From NCBI RefSeq assembly GCF_015832195.1, contig NC_052018.1:34624115-34688114 (forward strand): a stretch of 64,000 nt of DNA, written 5' to 3'. The notes under the pieces were generated by a model. The model saw nothing but the letters and a program-made list of their open reading frames with translations. It ran no database searches and was not told the origin of the DNA. Shown piece after piece: positions 11,411 to 23,200 of this stretch. The number at the start of each line of letters is the position of its first letter. The stretch's first letter is position 1. The translations under genes were made by a program, and so were the position numbers. This DNA is from Motacilla alba alba (Eukaryota > Chordata > Aves > Passeriformes > Motacillidae).

Positions 11411-12370
11411 CCAAGACCCTTCCCGGCGTCGGTCTCCGGGGAAGAGGCAGCCCCCAGAGAGCTGGGTGGGCAGGAGCGGAGCTGGGGATGGGGGCTGACG
11501 GGGAGCGGGCACTGCGAGCTAACCAGCGTCTCTAAGGTGATAGTTTTTTGCGATGTCATTCTTCTTACGCGAGTCGTTTTTAAAAAATGATGGGGTTGAG
11601 CGATGTCAGTACCTTGAGCTTGGCAGTTGAGATGTTTTGTATAAAGTTCCTGCCTCTTTAGCCTGACGGATATATATTTGATAGGGCTAAAACGCCACGC
11701 GTTTATCTGGTCCTTGTTTTTTTCATATTTGAAGCCGGTTTCACAAGACGGCTTAACGGGACTGAGGCAAGGGGCATATTTACTGGGTTTTCGGGGGTTT
11801 GTCTCCGCTGTGCCTTCTGCGGAAGCAGGCAAGGAGCCTCTTCACCCTTCAAAACAAACTCCTTTAATTCTGATTCATCCCCTCACTATTAGCGCTACCA
11901 TCTCCGCGCTCCCTGGAACTGACAGTAATTTCATCCAGATTCGTCACTGCTGGAAACAGATTTATCTTGGAATAGCAAAAATAAAAGAGCAGTGCCAAGG
12001 TATTTAACTTGCAGGCTTTCTCAGGCGCGGAGAAGCAGAACCTCCTGCGGAAAGCAGGACCAGGGAATGCCTAAGGAGAGATAAAGGCTTCCTACCCGGA
12101 TCCTCCTCTTCTTGCAGGACAGCCCTGTGCTTTCACGCGCGAGCACACAGGAGCGGCCGGCAGCAACGGAGAGGGCAGAGGGAAGGCGGCCATCCCGGCA
12201 AAGCCCTCCCGTCCCAGCCGTTCCTCCGGCCGGTTCCCGGTCTGTGCCCACCCGCTGCCGTCCCGGGGCCGCTGCCCGGCTGGCAGGGCTGGACCCCCGG
12301 AGCCGCTCAGCAGCAGTGCAGTGGCCTGGGCGCGACCTCCTTCCCCTCCGCCTGCTCCCGGCGCGGCAGA

Positions 12371-12594
12371 GCGCGGAGCGGATCCCGGCCGCGGGAGGGT
12401 CGGGGCGGGCGGCGGAGCGCGGAGCGGATCCCGGCCGCGGGAGGGTCGGGGCGGGCGGCGGAGCGGATCCCGGCCGCGGGAGGGTCGGGGCGGGCAGCGG
12501 AGCGCGGAGCGGATCCCGGCCGCGGGAGGGTCGGGGCGGGCGGCGGAGCGCGGAGCGGATCCCGGCCGCGGGAGGGTCGGGGCGGGCGGCGGAG
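12371..12594. repeat. Five-copy GC minisatellite with Sp1-like boxes
   Basis: Five near-identical units each contain GCGGATCCCGGCCGCGGG followed by AGGGTCGGGGCGGGC. The GATCCC core recurs at 12381, 12427, 12466, 12512 and 12558. The spacings are therefore 46, 39, 46 and 46 bp, and the third unit's left part lacks a 7-bp GCGCGGA segment. Each unit carries a consensus-type GC box (GGGGCGGGC) and near-palindromic CGGCCGCGG. The array ends in a run of GC-rich single-copy sequence. The open frames crossing it on both strands are repeat artefacts. Confidence 0.9.
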
Positions 12595-15392
12595 CGGGGC
12601 TGGAGCCGGGCACGGCGCCGCTGCCGGCGCTGCGGGAGCGCCGCCCCGCGGCCGCGGCGGGCACTGCGCCCCTTACTCGCGGTGCTTTATTTTCGCCGCC
12701 CGTGGGATTTCAGAAATGAGCTGTCACGCCTGCCGTGTAAAATTAGTTCTTCCGATGAGTACTGAAGCTGCCTAAATTTTTGCAAGAGACAGGAGCCGTA
12801 GTGGGTTTTTTTTTTCGCAAATTAGAGAGTAGAACAACATCCATACATCACTGTACAGTGTGAGCGCACCTGGAGGAGGGCAGGCGGAGCAGTGGTGGAT
12901 AAGATTATGGCAATGGTTTCTTCCAGGGAGTGTGAGATATCAAAAATTTGTTCTCTATTTTGCTTTGTCAGAGTAGAACTATGAATTCCAACTTTCAGGT
13001 CATTTCAAGAATAAGGCCAAAAGGAGTTAAAGGAGACAGCTACTATAGCATCCTCTGTTATTTTAGGGCCTAAAAATTGAATTTAAAATTGTGTAAGCTT
13101 AGTTTGAAATGTGTTGACTTTCCTACAAGAAGAAGGAAACCGTGGGGAAGAGACTGCACTGAATAGACCAAGATAAAACACTGTCAGGAAGCTGGACTGA
13201 ATTTTTCTTCCATCTGAGCTACACTGGCATGTAAATTTCTTCTGTGATAGCCTGAAGAGAAACCTATTCTAGTTCGGCTTGACTATAAGCCTTTTCCTGA
13301 GCATCTGACATGTATTCAGCTGGAGTAAGGTAGAAAAAATATTTTAAGGATATCCTCAAAAATTAGGTAGTTTTTGTTCTGTGGATGCAAAAAGTTTAAT
13401 GTTGGAAGCAAGAAATGAGAAGAACTAAAAATAGTTTTTCTTGTATGGACACGCCTGGCAGCTGGAATGCCACCAAAGTTATCAACTGAGTTTGGAAACT
13501 GGAGGAAGAATTTCAACATTTTCATATAGCTGGGGATTTCTCTCTTTCTGGTTTCCATCTTGTCTTCTCTTAAGTAATTCATCATTCCTTAAGGAGCTGA
13601 CTCAAGAATTCCAATTACTGTAAGCCAACCCAAAATCTGTACGGCAAAGGAGTGAAGGAGCGGGCAGAACATCTTGGGGTGTGGAGGAAGAGTGGAGAAC
13701 GGGTAATTGAGGGTTTTTTTCTTGCAATCAGCTTGAAGCCTTCTCAGAACATTTCCTCCTTCCCCTGGAGGCTGTATTCTCTCTCTGCTTCTCCCACCCT
13801 GCAAAGTTATCTTTGCACCCATCTACACATTTCCATCGGAGCCCTGTATTTCCCTTTTGCCAGCAGCCTGTGCTGGGCCATGGCAATTGCTGACATTGCC
13901 CGTGATTGGAGCTGGCCTCCTCTAAACAGTAGAGATGGGGTTAGCAAGCAGATCTTAAATGCATGGCTGGAAATGACAAAGCTGCCTGGCAGAACCACTG
14001 CTCTGGTCTGTAATGAGAATTACCGTGTTTATCAAGTTCCTTGAACTTCTTCCAGTTATCCTGAAGTGTAGTTAGTTCATTCCCAGTGACAAGTGGTTCA
14101 TTATACATGAAGAAAGTCTTGGCTTCCAAGAGTGCCTTTGTAAGTAGTGAGCACTTGAGTGTCGTGTTTCAAATGGAGGGCTCCAAGGCATCTGTGGAAG
14201 GTTCTGTGCTTTGACTTTTTTTTCTTTCTAAAGAGTGGCAGAAGGGAGCCATAGTACTCCACCCATTTTCTTGAAGAAAGTCTCTATAAAGCAGAGAGGA
14301 AAAAATGGACTTCTCTGTAAACCAAGTTATGAGATCATCTGCCATCAGATGGAAAACATCAGCCATCACAGTGGAATGACATCAACCTAGACTTTCTGTG
14401 TGAACTTTCCTTAGGGCTCACAAAGTTCAGCTACAGAGGAATATAAAATATCCAGACCCTTATGAAAAGCTGAAAAAGGGAGGAGTAATCTAGGGAAAAA
14501 TAGAAAGAAATAATTCTTAAGCCTGGTATTAGAACTGTCTTGTTCAGCAGATATATTAGGGCAAAGCAAATTTAAACCAGCCTTTCTACATGAATATCAC
14601 ATTATTTATCCTCAAACCATGCTAGTTTGTGACAGGCTGGAAATAAAGAGAAGGAGATGCTTCTTCATACAACATGTAGTTAAGGTGTGTGACTCCTGGA
14701 TGCAGAACATTATGGCCACAAAATTCTATATGTATTCCAGGGAAGACTGTCAAACTATGGAAGAAAAATTAATGAAGGTTTCCTTACACTACAGAAGCTA
14801 CCTGTGCTCTAAAGTCCACCAGGTACAACTGGTTGTAAGTTAAGAAACTGTGAGGGAGGAGGGGCATACCTGGCTGCCCAGTTCCTATCCCTATCCTCTA
14901 CCCTAGGCAAACACATTTAGTCAGTGTCAGAAACAGGATGTTAGGACAGGCAGGCCTTTGGTCAGACCAGGAAGCTATTTTTTATGTTCTCATTATAGTA
15001 TTTTTTTATTTTGGCATCTTCTAACTTATCCACAGATATGTAAAATAGTAATTCTTCCTCAGATTTAATGCTAATTGGGCAATAACTGAACCAACACTTT
15101 GAAGTTAACTTACCATATCAAAGATAATGTTTAAATGTGCACATTTCTGCTATACCAATAGGCTAGACTGGTGTGAACAACTAGTGTCCCTCTACAAAAT
15201 CTTGTGGCTGGGGCGATTCCCCAGCTCTGCTTTCAAAACTTTCAGATATCTTTTCATATGACCACATAGACCCCAGAGCTCAGACCTGTGAGTCACTGTA
15301 GTTGCCTTGGGAAAGTCCCCGCATCTTCTCCAAAACCTGAGTTAGCTGCTTGCCAGGGAGGGTTTCCTTGTATCCTTGTATTGTAAAATGTG

Positions 15393-15396
<4 letters not shown>

Positions 15397-15426
<30 letters not shown>
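15397..15426. repeat. TA dinucleotide microsatellite
   Basis: A nearly pure TA run of about 30 nt follows GTGTG, within the inferred PRSS35 intron. Confidence 0.9.
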
Positions 15427-15428
<2 letters not shown>

Positions 15429-16680
15429 TAGTAAGTGGACTCCAGCTCAAAGTTCCATTCTGACAAAGTTGAAAAGTGTTAAAACTATGCTAAAACAAAT
15501 CCAGCCTCTTCCTGGCATCAGAAGCAACAAGCTGTGGTTGAACTGTAGTGCTTACTTAACAAAAAAATATATTACTTATTATAGACAACAAATATGTCTA
15601 TAGGATAAAGATGCCTCCAATATCATAGGAATCACTGGTCCATTACACAGCTTTGAAAGTGATGTTCCCCACTTCTTTTTCCATATACTGGCTGTTTCAC
15701 TGGAGAGCACCACTTCTACTATTCTAAACTAAAATGAAGGAAAGTGGTTATGTTTGCCCTGGCCTACACTGCCATTGCAATATAAACCAAAGAGCTTAAC
15801 CACATACAAATCCTTGAATTGCTTGCCTTTTAAAGTTTAATCATAGACCCTTTCTTCCTTCACTGCTGAGGTTTCCATGTAATTGGAATGAAGGATGTTG
15901 GAACTGAGCACAGCTTTCCCAGTGGCAGCTGCCAGTAGTTGGATAATGCCACTGACATCAATGCTGCCAAAAGAGAAAAATGGTCTTTTCAGTAATGTTT
16001 TGAGTTCAGAATCAAGAGTTCTGGGTTCAGTTTCTGGCTCTGCCTTAGACTTCTAACAATGTTACATTTTTCCTGCATGTTTCCCAACTAGAGATGGGAA
16101 TAATACTGCTTTTTGTCTTTCCCATTTAAAGTATAAGCTCTTGATGTGGTGGATCACCCCATCTAGGTGGGGCATTCCACACGTGACCACAAGGCACAGA
16201 CAGCACAGTTCCTACAGCCTTTGTGGGATTCTGAAAAAGGCATGTGATGAGTAACCAGAGTTGTCCCTCCTACTCGGCTGAGCTTTGCTGCATGTATGTA
16301 TAACCAGGAGACTCCTCTACACCAGCAACATTCTGCTTTCCTCATTTGTCTGTCCATCCTAGAAGACCTTGGTTCCTTGGGATAGCAGTTAGCAAAGTGC
16401 CATTTTTCATATGGCAGATTCACAGTTCTCATCTGGGTGGGTAGTGGAGAGCCGTTGGTGACTTTTAAGTCAGCTAAAGCCACATTTTGGCCATTACATC
16501 AAAGAGCACAATTGGTCTGGTTTCCCAAGGGTTCCTAAATCTCATGAGTGTAGTCTGTCTATCCATCTCTTCTTGGATCCCAACTTTTGAATACACTGAG
16601 GGTTTTCAAGTGTGATCTACCTTCAACTATATAGCTTTAGGAAAGAGAAGCAGAAACATAATATGTAACCGCATACTTTG

Positions 16681-16740
16681 GAATAAATAAAACTAGGATG
16701 TTCTACTTTGGCATGAATAAAACCAGCATGTTCTACCAAG
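16681..16740. repeat. Imperfect 30-bp tandem duplication
   Basis: Two adjacent 30-bp units share AATAAAAC, GCATG or GGATG, and TTCTAC in register. The left copy reads GAATAAATAAAACTAGGATG and the right GCATGAATAAAACCAGCATG. It sits about 300 bp upstream of the PRSS35 coding exon, on the intron side of the acceptor. Confidence 0.75.
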
Positions 16741-17013
16741 TGGAATGACTCAGACTGCTGTCCACTGAGGGAAAAACAGGTAAAACTCAGTTGGTTTCAT
16801 CTTCCAGTAGGTAGCTCAGCATGGATGCTGGCTGAATTATCTGCATCCATCTTGCTAGCAACAATTGGAAGAGTCAGAGACAAAATAGGGAATGTCTGAG
16901 GCATTTCTATTTTGAGCAGATTGTAGAATTCTGTTCCACTAATGTCAGTTCTAAAATTGCATGATTATACTTAGAAGATATTAAGATAACTGTATATATT
17001 TCCAAAGTGTATT

Positions 17014-17038
17014 TTCAAATCTCTCTTTCTTGTTTTAG
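17014..17038 (+). promoter_or_regulatory. 3' splice acceptor of PRSS35 coding exon
   Basis: A pyrimidine-rich tract (CTCTCTTTCTTGTTTTAG) ends in AG at 17037-17038. The exon would start at 17039, giving a 16-nt A-rich leader before the ATG at 17055. This matches the known PRSS35/PRSS23 plan, in which the whole CDS lies in the last exon. Confidence 0.8.
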
Positions 17039-17054
17039 AAAAAAATAAAATAAA

Positions 17055-18296
17055 ATGGAGCACATGTTACTGCTATTCATAATTTTCATACCTATGTTGG
17101 GCCTCAGTAATGGAACAGAAACTGAACAAGATTTTACTTGGCACTTAAAGAAGATTCCCCAGATTGTGAGAGAAAGAACTTTCTCCCTTGACAGCCCTAA
17201 ATTTGAAGCAAAAACCAAATTAGAGCTGAACAGTGTATGTGGAATTGAATGTCAAAGAAAACTGCCAGTGCCAAGCTTGTCTGACTTGAAGAGCCTCTTA
17301 TCCTATGAGACTGTTTTTGAAAACGGCACACGGACCCTGACTGAAGTGAATGTCCTCGGTGCAGTGCCTGACCCAGCTGCAAACACAACCACAGGAAGGC
17401 CTTTGAGGAAGAAGAGGCAGATATATGGGACAGACAGTAGGTTCAGCATCTACGACAAGAGGTTTATGACCAACTTTCCGTTCAACACAGCTGTGAAGAT
17501 CTCCACGGGCTGCAGTGGCATTCTCGTTTCCCCCAAGCACGTGCTAACAGCAGCCCACTGCCTGCACAATGGCAAGGATTATGTTAAGGGCAGCAAAAGA
17601 CTGAGGGTGGGCCTGATGAAGACGAAATCCAGAGGCAATGGCAGGAAACGCAAAGGTGCTAAAAGAAGTAGGAGAGAAATTTCTGTGGCCAAAGAGGATC
17701 CCAAAGCCACCACAGAATTAAGGAGACAATCCAAAGGCAACGAGAGAAAGCAGAGGGGATCTGGGAGGAAGCAAGGGACCTCAGATGGCATGCCCTCCTT
17801 CCAGTGGACCCGGGTGAAGAGCACGCACATCCCAAAAGGCTGGTTTAAGGGTGTCTCTGGGGATATTGCCCTGGATTATGATTATGCTGTTCTTGAGCTC
17901 AAGCGTCCCCACAAAAGGAAGTACATGGAGCTGGGAATCAGCCCAACAATCAAAATGATGCCTGGCAGCATGATCCACTTCTCAGGTTTTGACAATGATC
18001 GGTCTGGGCAGCTGGTGTATAGATTTTGTAGCATTTCGGATGAGTCCAATGATCTGTTCTATCAGTACTGTGATGCTGAGCCTGGCTCCACAGGATCTGG
18101 CATCTATCTCCGTCTGAAGGAGCCAAACAAAAAGAAGTGGAAACGCAAGATCATCGCTGTTTACTCAGGCCATCAGTGGGTGGACATCAATGGTGAACAG
18201 CAGGATTACAATGTAGCAGTACGAATTACTCCTCTCAAATATGCCCAGATTTGCTTCTGGATACATGGGAATGACGAGAATTGCACACAAGGCTGA
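17055..18296 (+). CDS. PRSS35: Inactive serine protease 35 (pseudoprotease)
   Basis: This is a secreted trypsin-fold (S1) protein of the PRSS35/PRSS23 pair, 413 residues long, the same length as I recall for human PRSS35. Residues 1 to about 19 form a hydrophobic signal peptide (MEHMLLLFIIFIPMLGLSNG). RKKR at 118-121 is a proprotein-convertase site before QIYG. The protease domain has LTAAHC with catalytic His168, and DYDYAVLEL with Asp276. The nucleophile motif reads PGSTGSG, so Thr346 stands where PRSS23 has Ser, which explains the name 'inactive'. A Lys/Arg-rich insert spans about 176-245. N-glycosylation sequons are N90-G-T, N110-T-T and N409-C-T. The C-terminal block (GHQWVD, NVAVRITPLKYAQIC) is the family hallmark. 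The frame is intact in one exon, and the ATG follows the splice acceptor closely. The physiological role is not established from sequence. Confidence 0.97.
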   Translation: MEHMLLLFIIFIPMLGLSNGTETEQDFTWHLKKIPQIVRERTFSLDSPKFEAKTKLELNSVCGIECQRKLPVPSLSDLKSLLSYETVFENGTRTLTEVNVLGAVPDPAANTTTGRPLRKKRQIYGTDSRFSIYDKRFMTNFPFNTAVKISTGCSGILVSPKHVLTAAHCLHNGKDYVKGSKRLRVGLMKTKSRGNGRKRKGAKRSRREISVAKEDPKATTELRRQSKGNERKQRGSGRKQGTSDGMPSFQWTRVKSTHIPKGWFKGVSGDIALDYDYAVLELKRPHKRKYMELGISPTIKMMPGSMIHFSGFDNDRSGQLVYRFCSISDESNDLFYQYCDAEPGSTGSGIYLRLKEPNKKKWKRKIIAVYSGHQWVDINGEQQDYNVAVRITPLKYAQICFWIHGNDENCTQG

Positions 18297-20262
18297 AGAG
18301 AGCTGAGCCTCAGTTTTGCTTAGCACCCTCACTGCCATAGAGTGAAAGGCGGCCGCAACAGTGACTGGAAGAACATCACTCCACGCCAGAACGTTCTTGA
18401 ACTCAAAGCTCGCAAGTAGTGCTATGGTGACTTACGGAATGCTGAATTTCTAGGGGAGGGGTAGAATTGTCAGACAAAATATTTCTAATTGTAATCAACC
18501 TAGATACGCACTTAAAACCCCAAACTATATTTATGTTGGCAATTGTGATAAATTCAAGTCACTCGTGAGGAAAAAAATGGCTGCACCTGTTTGTCATTTT
18601 TTTCCCCAGAGGTAGGGTTGAAACATCTCAAACTGGTGTTATTAAACAATATCTATTTTTTTCCAATGGATTTACTTTTCTCAGGGTTCTGTTCCAATTC
18701 TTCAAATGCAAGTTGTGTGTATAGCATGTTCCTGTATGTGCAGAATGAACTGCATGAGAACAAGACATTATTCCAGCATTCTCTAAAGACCACAGGTCCA
18801 TGTTGAGAAGCAGCACTATAGTTGATGATTGTTAGTTTGGAAAACTTCCTCTGCTGGTTGCTGCAGGAACACTCCCATGGAAATTCCAAATTAATGTAGC
18901 TAAGGATTCCACTAAAAGAAAAATTCACTCCATTGCTCAGTAAAAACAGCAAAAGAGAAATTAACAAAAAAAAGTTTCTGTGTTTGGAAGAAGAACATGC
19001 ATGTAGACATATTTAATGCCTTTACACATTCTTAGAGAAGCTATAGATATCTTAAACACATGCATTTGGCTTCCAACTAGTATTTGGAGAGCTGTAGGTT
19101 TAGTTTCTAGTCAAATGTGTAGCTTTACCATTGGGAGAAGTCACTGACTCCTGAAGTGGCTACTTGACAATCACTTGGAGCTTCAAAGATGATGTATTTT
19201 CTGGGTGCTAAACATTTCTTCAGATTTTATAAATTACTTTTATACAAGTTCAGCTTCATAGATAGGATAGTATGTATTAGACTGGGAGTTGGAAATCAAT
19301 ATTTTAGTTTGACTTTATACAGTTTTGCAAAGTGTGTGGTTTCAATCATGTTATATTCAGACTCTGCCTCAACATGATTCACAGGGTTAACTAAAAATTT
19401 CTCCCAACTAAATTATAGCACCTTCTGAATGGTAGAACTATCCTGTGCATTATAAAAGGTATCTTGTTAGATAGCAGCAGTAGTTAGCAAATTATTTGGT
19501 TCAATATGTTTGCAGAACCATGTATTTAATGAAGACACAAACTGAACTTGACTTTTATACACCTTTAAACACAAACCACTTTCTTAAAAACTGTTGTTGA
19601 TTGCTATATAAGTCTATATCTTTAATTTTATGTCAAGATTTTGAAATACACAGAATTCTTATGGTGCTACCTTAATCTAATAACATAAAAAGATACTGTG
19701 CCTTTCTGATCATTTCCTTTGGTTTTCAATACTTCCACAGTATTCACTACCGTAATATTTATTTTTTTACCATAAATTTGTGCTGACCAAAATATATTTT
19801 ATTCCTGTGCAGGAGGAAAAAATTACAAGATTTTTAAATAATTTTTGGTTTTTTAATCTTTAAAACATGCTTGTAATATCTTTTGATGAAATAACATGAT
19901 TTTAAATAACCCTTTTTTTTTTTTCTTTTGGTGTGTGGTTGAAAGTATGTAACCTGACACACTGAATGTGCAGGCAACTTTGTCCTATTATTGCCAAAGC
20001 ATAAAAATTTTAAGACTTTCTTCCATATCATAACCCTAACAATATTTCATTCATTGGAAGAGATCTCACTTTAAAGGAAACTATTTCTTTTAATGTCAAC
20101 CTTTCCAGGGAAAACTCAGCTTTTCTTCCTTTCTCCCAAAAACTCACTTCCTCTCAAACCACGACAATTATGTTTTAATTTTATTTTGTGTGATTGTTTG
20201 CAGAAAACTAATAATAATAATTTTAAAGTTTAGAAATAAATCTCTGAGATTTTAGGGTTAAT
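18297..20262 (+). other. Probable PRSS35 3' UTR
   Basis: Sequence after the TGA stop is AT-rich and non-coding. Possible polyadenylation signals are ATTAAA at 18641-18646 and AATAAA at 20235-20240. I cannot decide which is used. The extent given assumes the distal one. Confidence 0.35.
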
Positions 20263-23200
20263 TATTTTTTATTGTTGTTAACATCTCTATTAACACATGT
20301 GGCTTTGCTGACAGTAGTTTTAAATCACCTCGGTCCAGTATTTAATACTCTTGCTCTATGCAACAGATTTATAGTATTTTTTAGTCAGGTCAGTAATGTT
20401 TTTCTTAAGTGCCTTTTTCCATAGTTACTGTGACAAATAGGGTACCACATCATTAATCTAATACAAGACAACCCAGGTCCATGGATTTTTTTACAATTAT
20501 TGTCATTGTTGATTTGGGTCCAAAACTGATCAAGATAAGGGGGCTTAGTAAATTCCTTGTTTCGTTGAGTCTTATTTAGGTGTGCTTCTCAGAAGAAGAA
20601 ATAAAATCTATTTCTTTGTCACTTTGGGCACTGGGAGCAAGGTAAGAATGAAAAAATGAAAAATGTTTGATATCAACTTCCAAATGGTCTTGTTATAATA
20701 ATCATCCGTTCTAAATATCTCAGCCACAACCTGAAGTTTCTATACCAGGTTGACAAAAACTCTTTCTTTTCAGAGAATAAGTACTAGATGCTCATTTTGT
20801 AGTACTAAGAGATTAAAGAGGTTTGCCAGAGCAACATAAAAATTAATTTCAAACAAACAAACAAACCTCTGTGTCTCAGTGCCCATGCACAAACACATGC
20901 AAATACGCATGCTTGGAGACCATGGTTGTTTTGACTGAGTTTTGGTGTTGTCAGCACCTTAAGACCAGGGAATGCAGGTAGAAGAAAGACACAGACAAAA
21001 TGCTTTTCCTATTGTCTCATCATGGTGGGCAAAATTTTGGTCTTCCACTTGGTCTTATAGAGAAATCCATGCTTTATGTACGCATTGTGTCTACCTATTA
21101 CAGGGACTTCAGTTCATAAATCAAGTACTTAACACACAATCCCAGGAATTCAATGTCCTGCATAAAGCTCTTGGTACCCACCACTGCAAATGGAATAAAA
21201 ATTGTTGAGCCATCTCAGATTTTATTAAAAACCTGCAGTTACTATCTAGTTACCAACGAGAAAATAGGAGGAGGAAAATATGATCCCAGTAGATTAGATC
21301 TTGCTGCTGTCTAGGACACCAGCAGCAAGGCTGGGTTTCCAGCCCTCGTGATGTTTTCCTAAAGGATTTTTCCTCTCTCAGGTACCATGGTATACAACAT
21401 TTGTTTTCATCAGTACTAATTCTTTTCCATAAGAGTTTGTATAGTAGATCTTTGTATTTAACTGTATTCCTGGCTTTAGGAAAAAACAACTTCAGTCAAA
21501 TCTCTTTTCTCCTGGAATTTATAAAGTCAACAAGTAAGTTTTTTTCAGGGCCAAAGATAAACCTCATATGCAAGCCATTAACACACCCAGACCAGCTTCT
21601 GCAAGGTATTTGTGCATGTCTTTAACCTGAGGCTCTGAGAACACACGGTGGAAGTCAAGGGGGTTATCTGCAGTGTGAAAAATTAAGTTCAAGTTTGTTT
21701 TAACAAAAGAAAAGCACAACATTATGTAAGGAAATTATTTCTGTTATATGAGGTATAGAGTACCCAATGTTTTAATAATTGCTTAAAGAAACTCCTTGAC
21801 TCCTTAAGATTTACCATCTTAATTTTGCAGATTTATGTGTCTATATGGAGTATGAATCAGCATGAATATGGCTTAAATGAAAAAAAGAACTCATCCACAT
21901 GTGGAGGAGAGAAGCAGCTGAGGAGTTCTTTCTATTCTCCTGATAAGGGATGACCTGGCAGCAAACAGCAAATAAAAGAGAAAGAAAGAACAAGTAGATG
22001 GTATGGAAAGCCAGGAAGATGGAGATGGTATGCAAGGATAAAGAAAGTGTGCAAAGTATCAGATGAAATACTGCAAGGTAGCAGAGGCACTTATTGTGAG
22101 AAAGAGTAAGCAGATGGTAGACACAATAGTATGAATTAAGATGTGAAATTCACAAGTTTCATGACAATTTTTCACTGTTAAAGATAAGACTTTGCTTCCC
22201 AGCCAACAACAACAAGAAGAGGGCTGTGAGAGGACTCAGGCTGTGGCAGCGACTGCTAGCAGGCAGGGGTTTTTAACCCTGATCTACAATCCATGCCTGA
22301 ATTTGCAGGGACTAGGCTTCTGTTCATTCAGGGTCCTTGGAAAGCGGCAGATCTGTGTTCTGACCAAAAGGCTTGGCAGTATGAACCTCCCAGTACACTG
22401 GATCACCAAGAATGTAGTGAGTAAACGGAGTTTCTCAAACCTGACCTTTTTTACGGGATTCCTGTAAAGGCTGTTCCCCACTGGGAAAAAATTAAACAAA
22501 AAATCTCAGACTTAAGGCATTTAAATGTTGGCTCCATTTTTGCATGTATCTAGAAATTCTAAGCAATAAATTTTTTTCAAGTGTCTTCTGATTGTGTTTG
22601 GCACCCATAGGAATTTAATCAACTGCTTCCAATTTTAAAGCACAGATTATTGCAGATAGTTCCATCTACAAATTCCTGGATTAAAGAATGACTGGGGGGA
22701 AAAAAAAGAATGTTATTAAATTGAAAGCTTAAAATTTCACTCTAATCTCAAAGGATTTGGAAGTATATTTTGGTCCCCTTTGTACCAGTCTTTTGCTCCA
22801 AGTGTCAGAGCACTTAGATTAAAAACATCCAGAAGTAGCTTTGAGGATTCTTTTATGTTTTTTGCTTTTTCAAGACCAACAGAAAACATTAGAATATTTT
22901 AACTGTGCAAAATGACAAGCCATCTGAGAAAATAAATGCAAACCTTTGCTCTGTTAATATTATATGATGCACTTATTCTGTCAATAAATATTTTCTGTTG
23001 TTTTTCTTTTCCTCTGTCATGATGTAGTTTGTTAGCCATGGTTGTCTTACACAAACTTCATTCTCTAAGTGCCTGTAATGATTTTTCAGTGAATCATCTG
23101 GGACTTGGTCTTACAAGATATTAATGTCTCTTTAAACTTGTTCTGGGAAAAAAAAAAACCTCCCTGTCTTCAAGATAATTACTCCATGAGCAAATTTGAT

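Larger units (their letters stand above)
10680..12720 (+). promoter_or_regulatory. CpG island, probable PRSS35 promoter and exon 1
   Basis: This GC-rich region has dense CpG dinucleotides, strongest at about 10780-11520 and 12110-12720. A less CpG-dense stretch of about 600 bp separates the two parts. CpG density of this kind marks vertebrate promoters, and the next gene to the right is PRSS35 on +. PRSS35 orthologues have a non-coding first exon, so the promoter is expected upstream of 17 kb. A splice donor-like CTGCCAG|GTACGA is present at 11404/11405. The long overlapping open frames on both strands result from a shortage of AT-rich stop codons and show no conserved protein. The island could also drive a divergent minus-strand RNA. 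The transcription start cannot be placed from sequence. Confidence 0.6.
12721..17013 (+). other. Probable PRSS35 intron 1
   Basis: The interval between the CpG island and the coding exon has no supported gene. It contains a TA microsatellite (15397-15426) and an imperfect 30-bp tandem duplication (16681-16740). Open frames here (up to 130 codons, 13652-14044 +) have no recognisable domain. Confidence 0.5.

Noticed and set aside
10400..11832. Long overlapping open frames on both strands (up to 309 codons) in the CpG island
   Set aside because: They come from GC-rich DNA poor in stop codons. The peptides are Pro/Arg/Gly-rich with poly-Lys or poly-Phe from the T run, and no conserved domain or ME1-like first exon is visible.
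12092..12765. Open frames of 132-217 codons across the GC minisatellite
   Set aside because: The peptides simply repeat the minisatellite unit in each frame on both strands, and there is no protein similarity.
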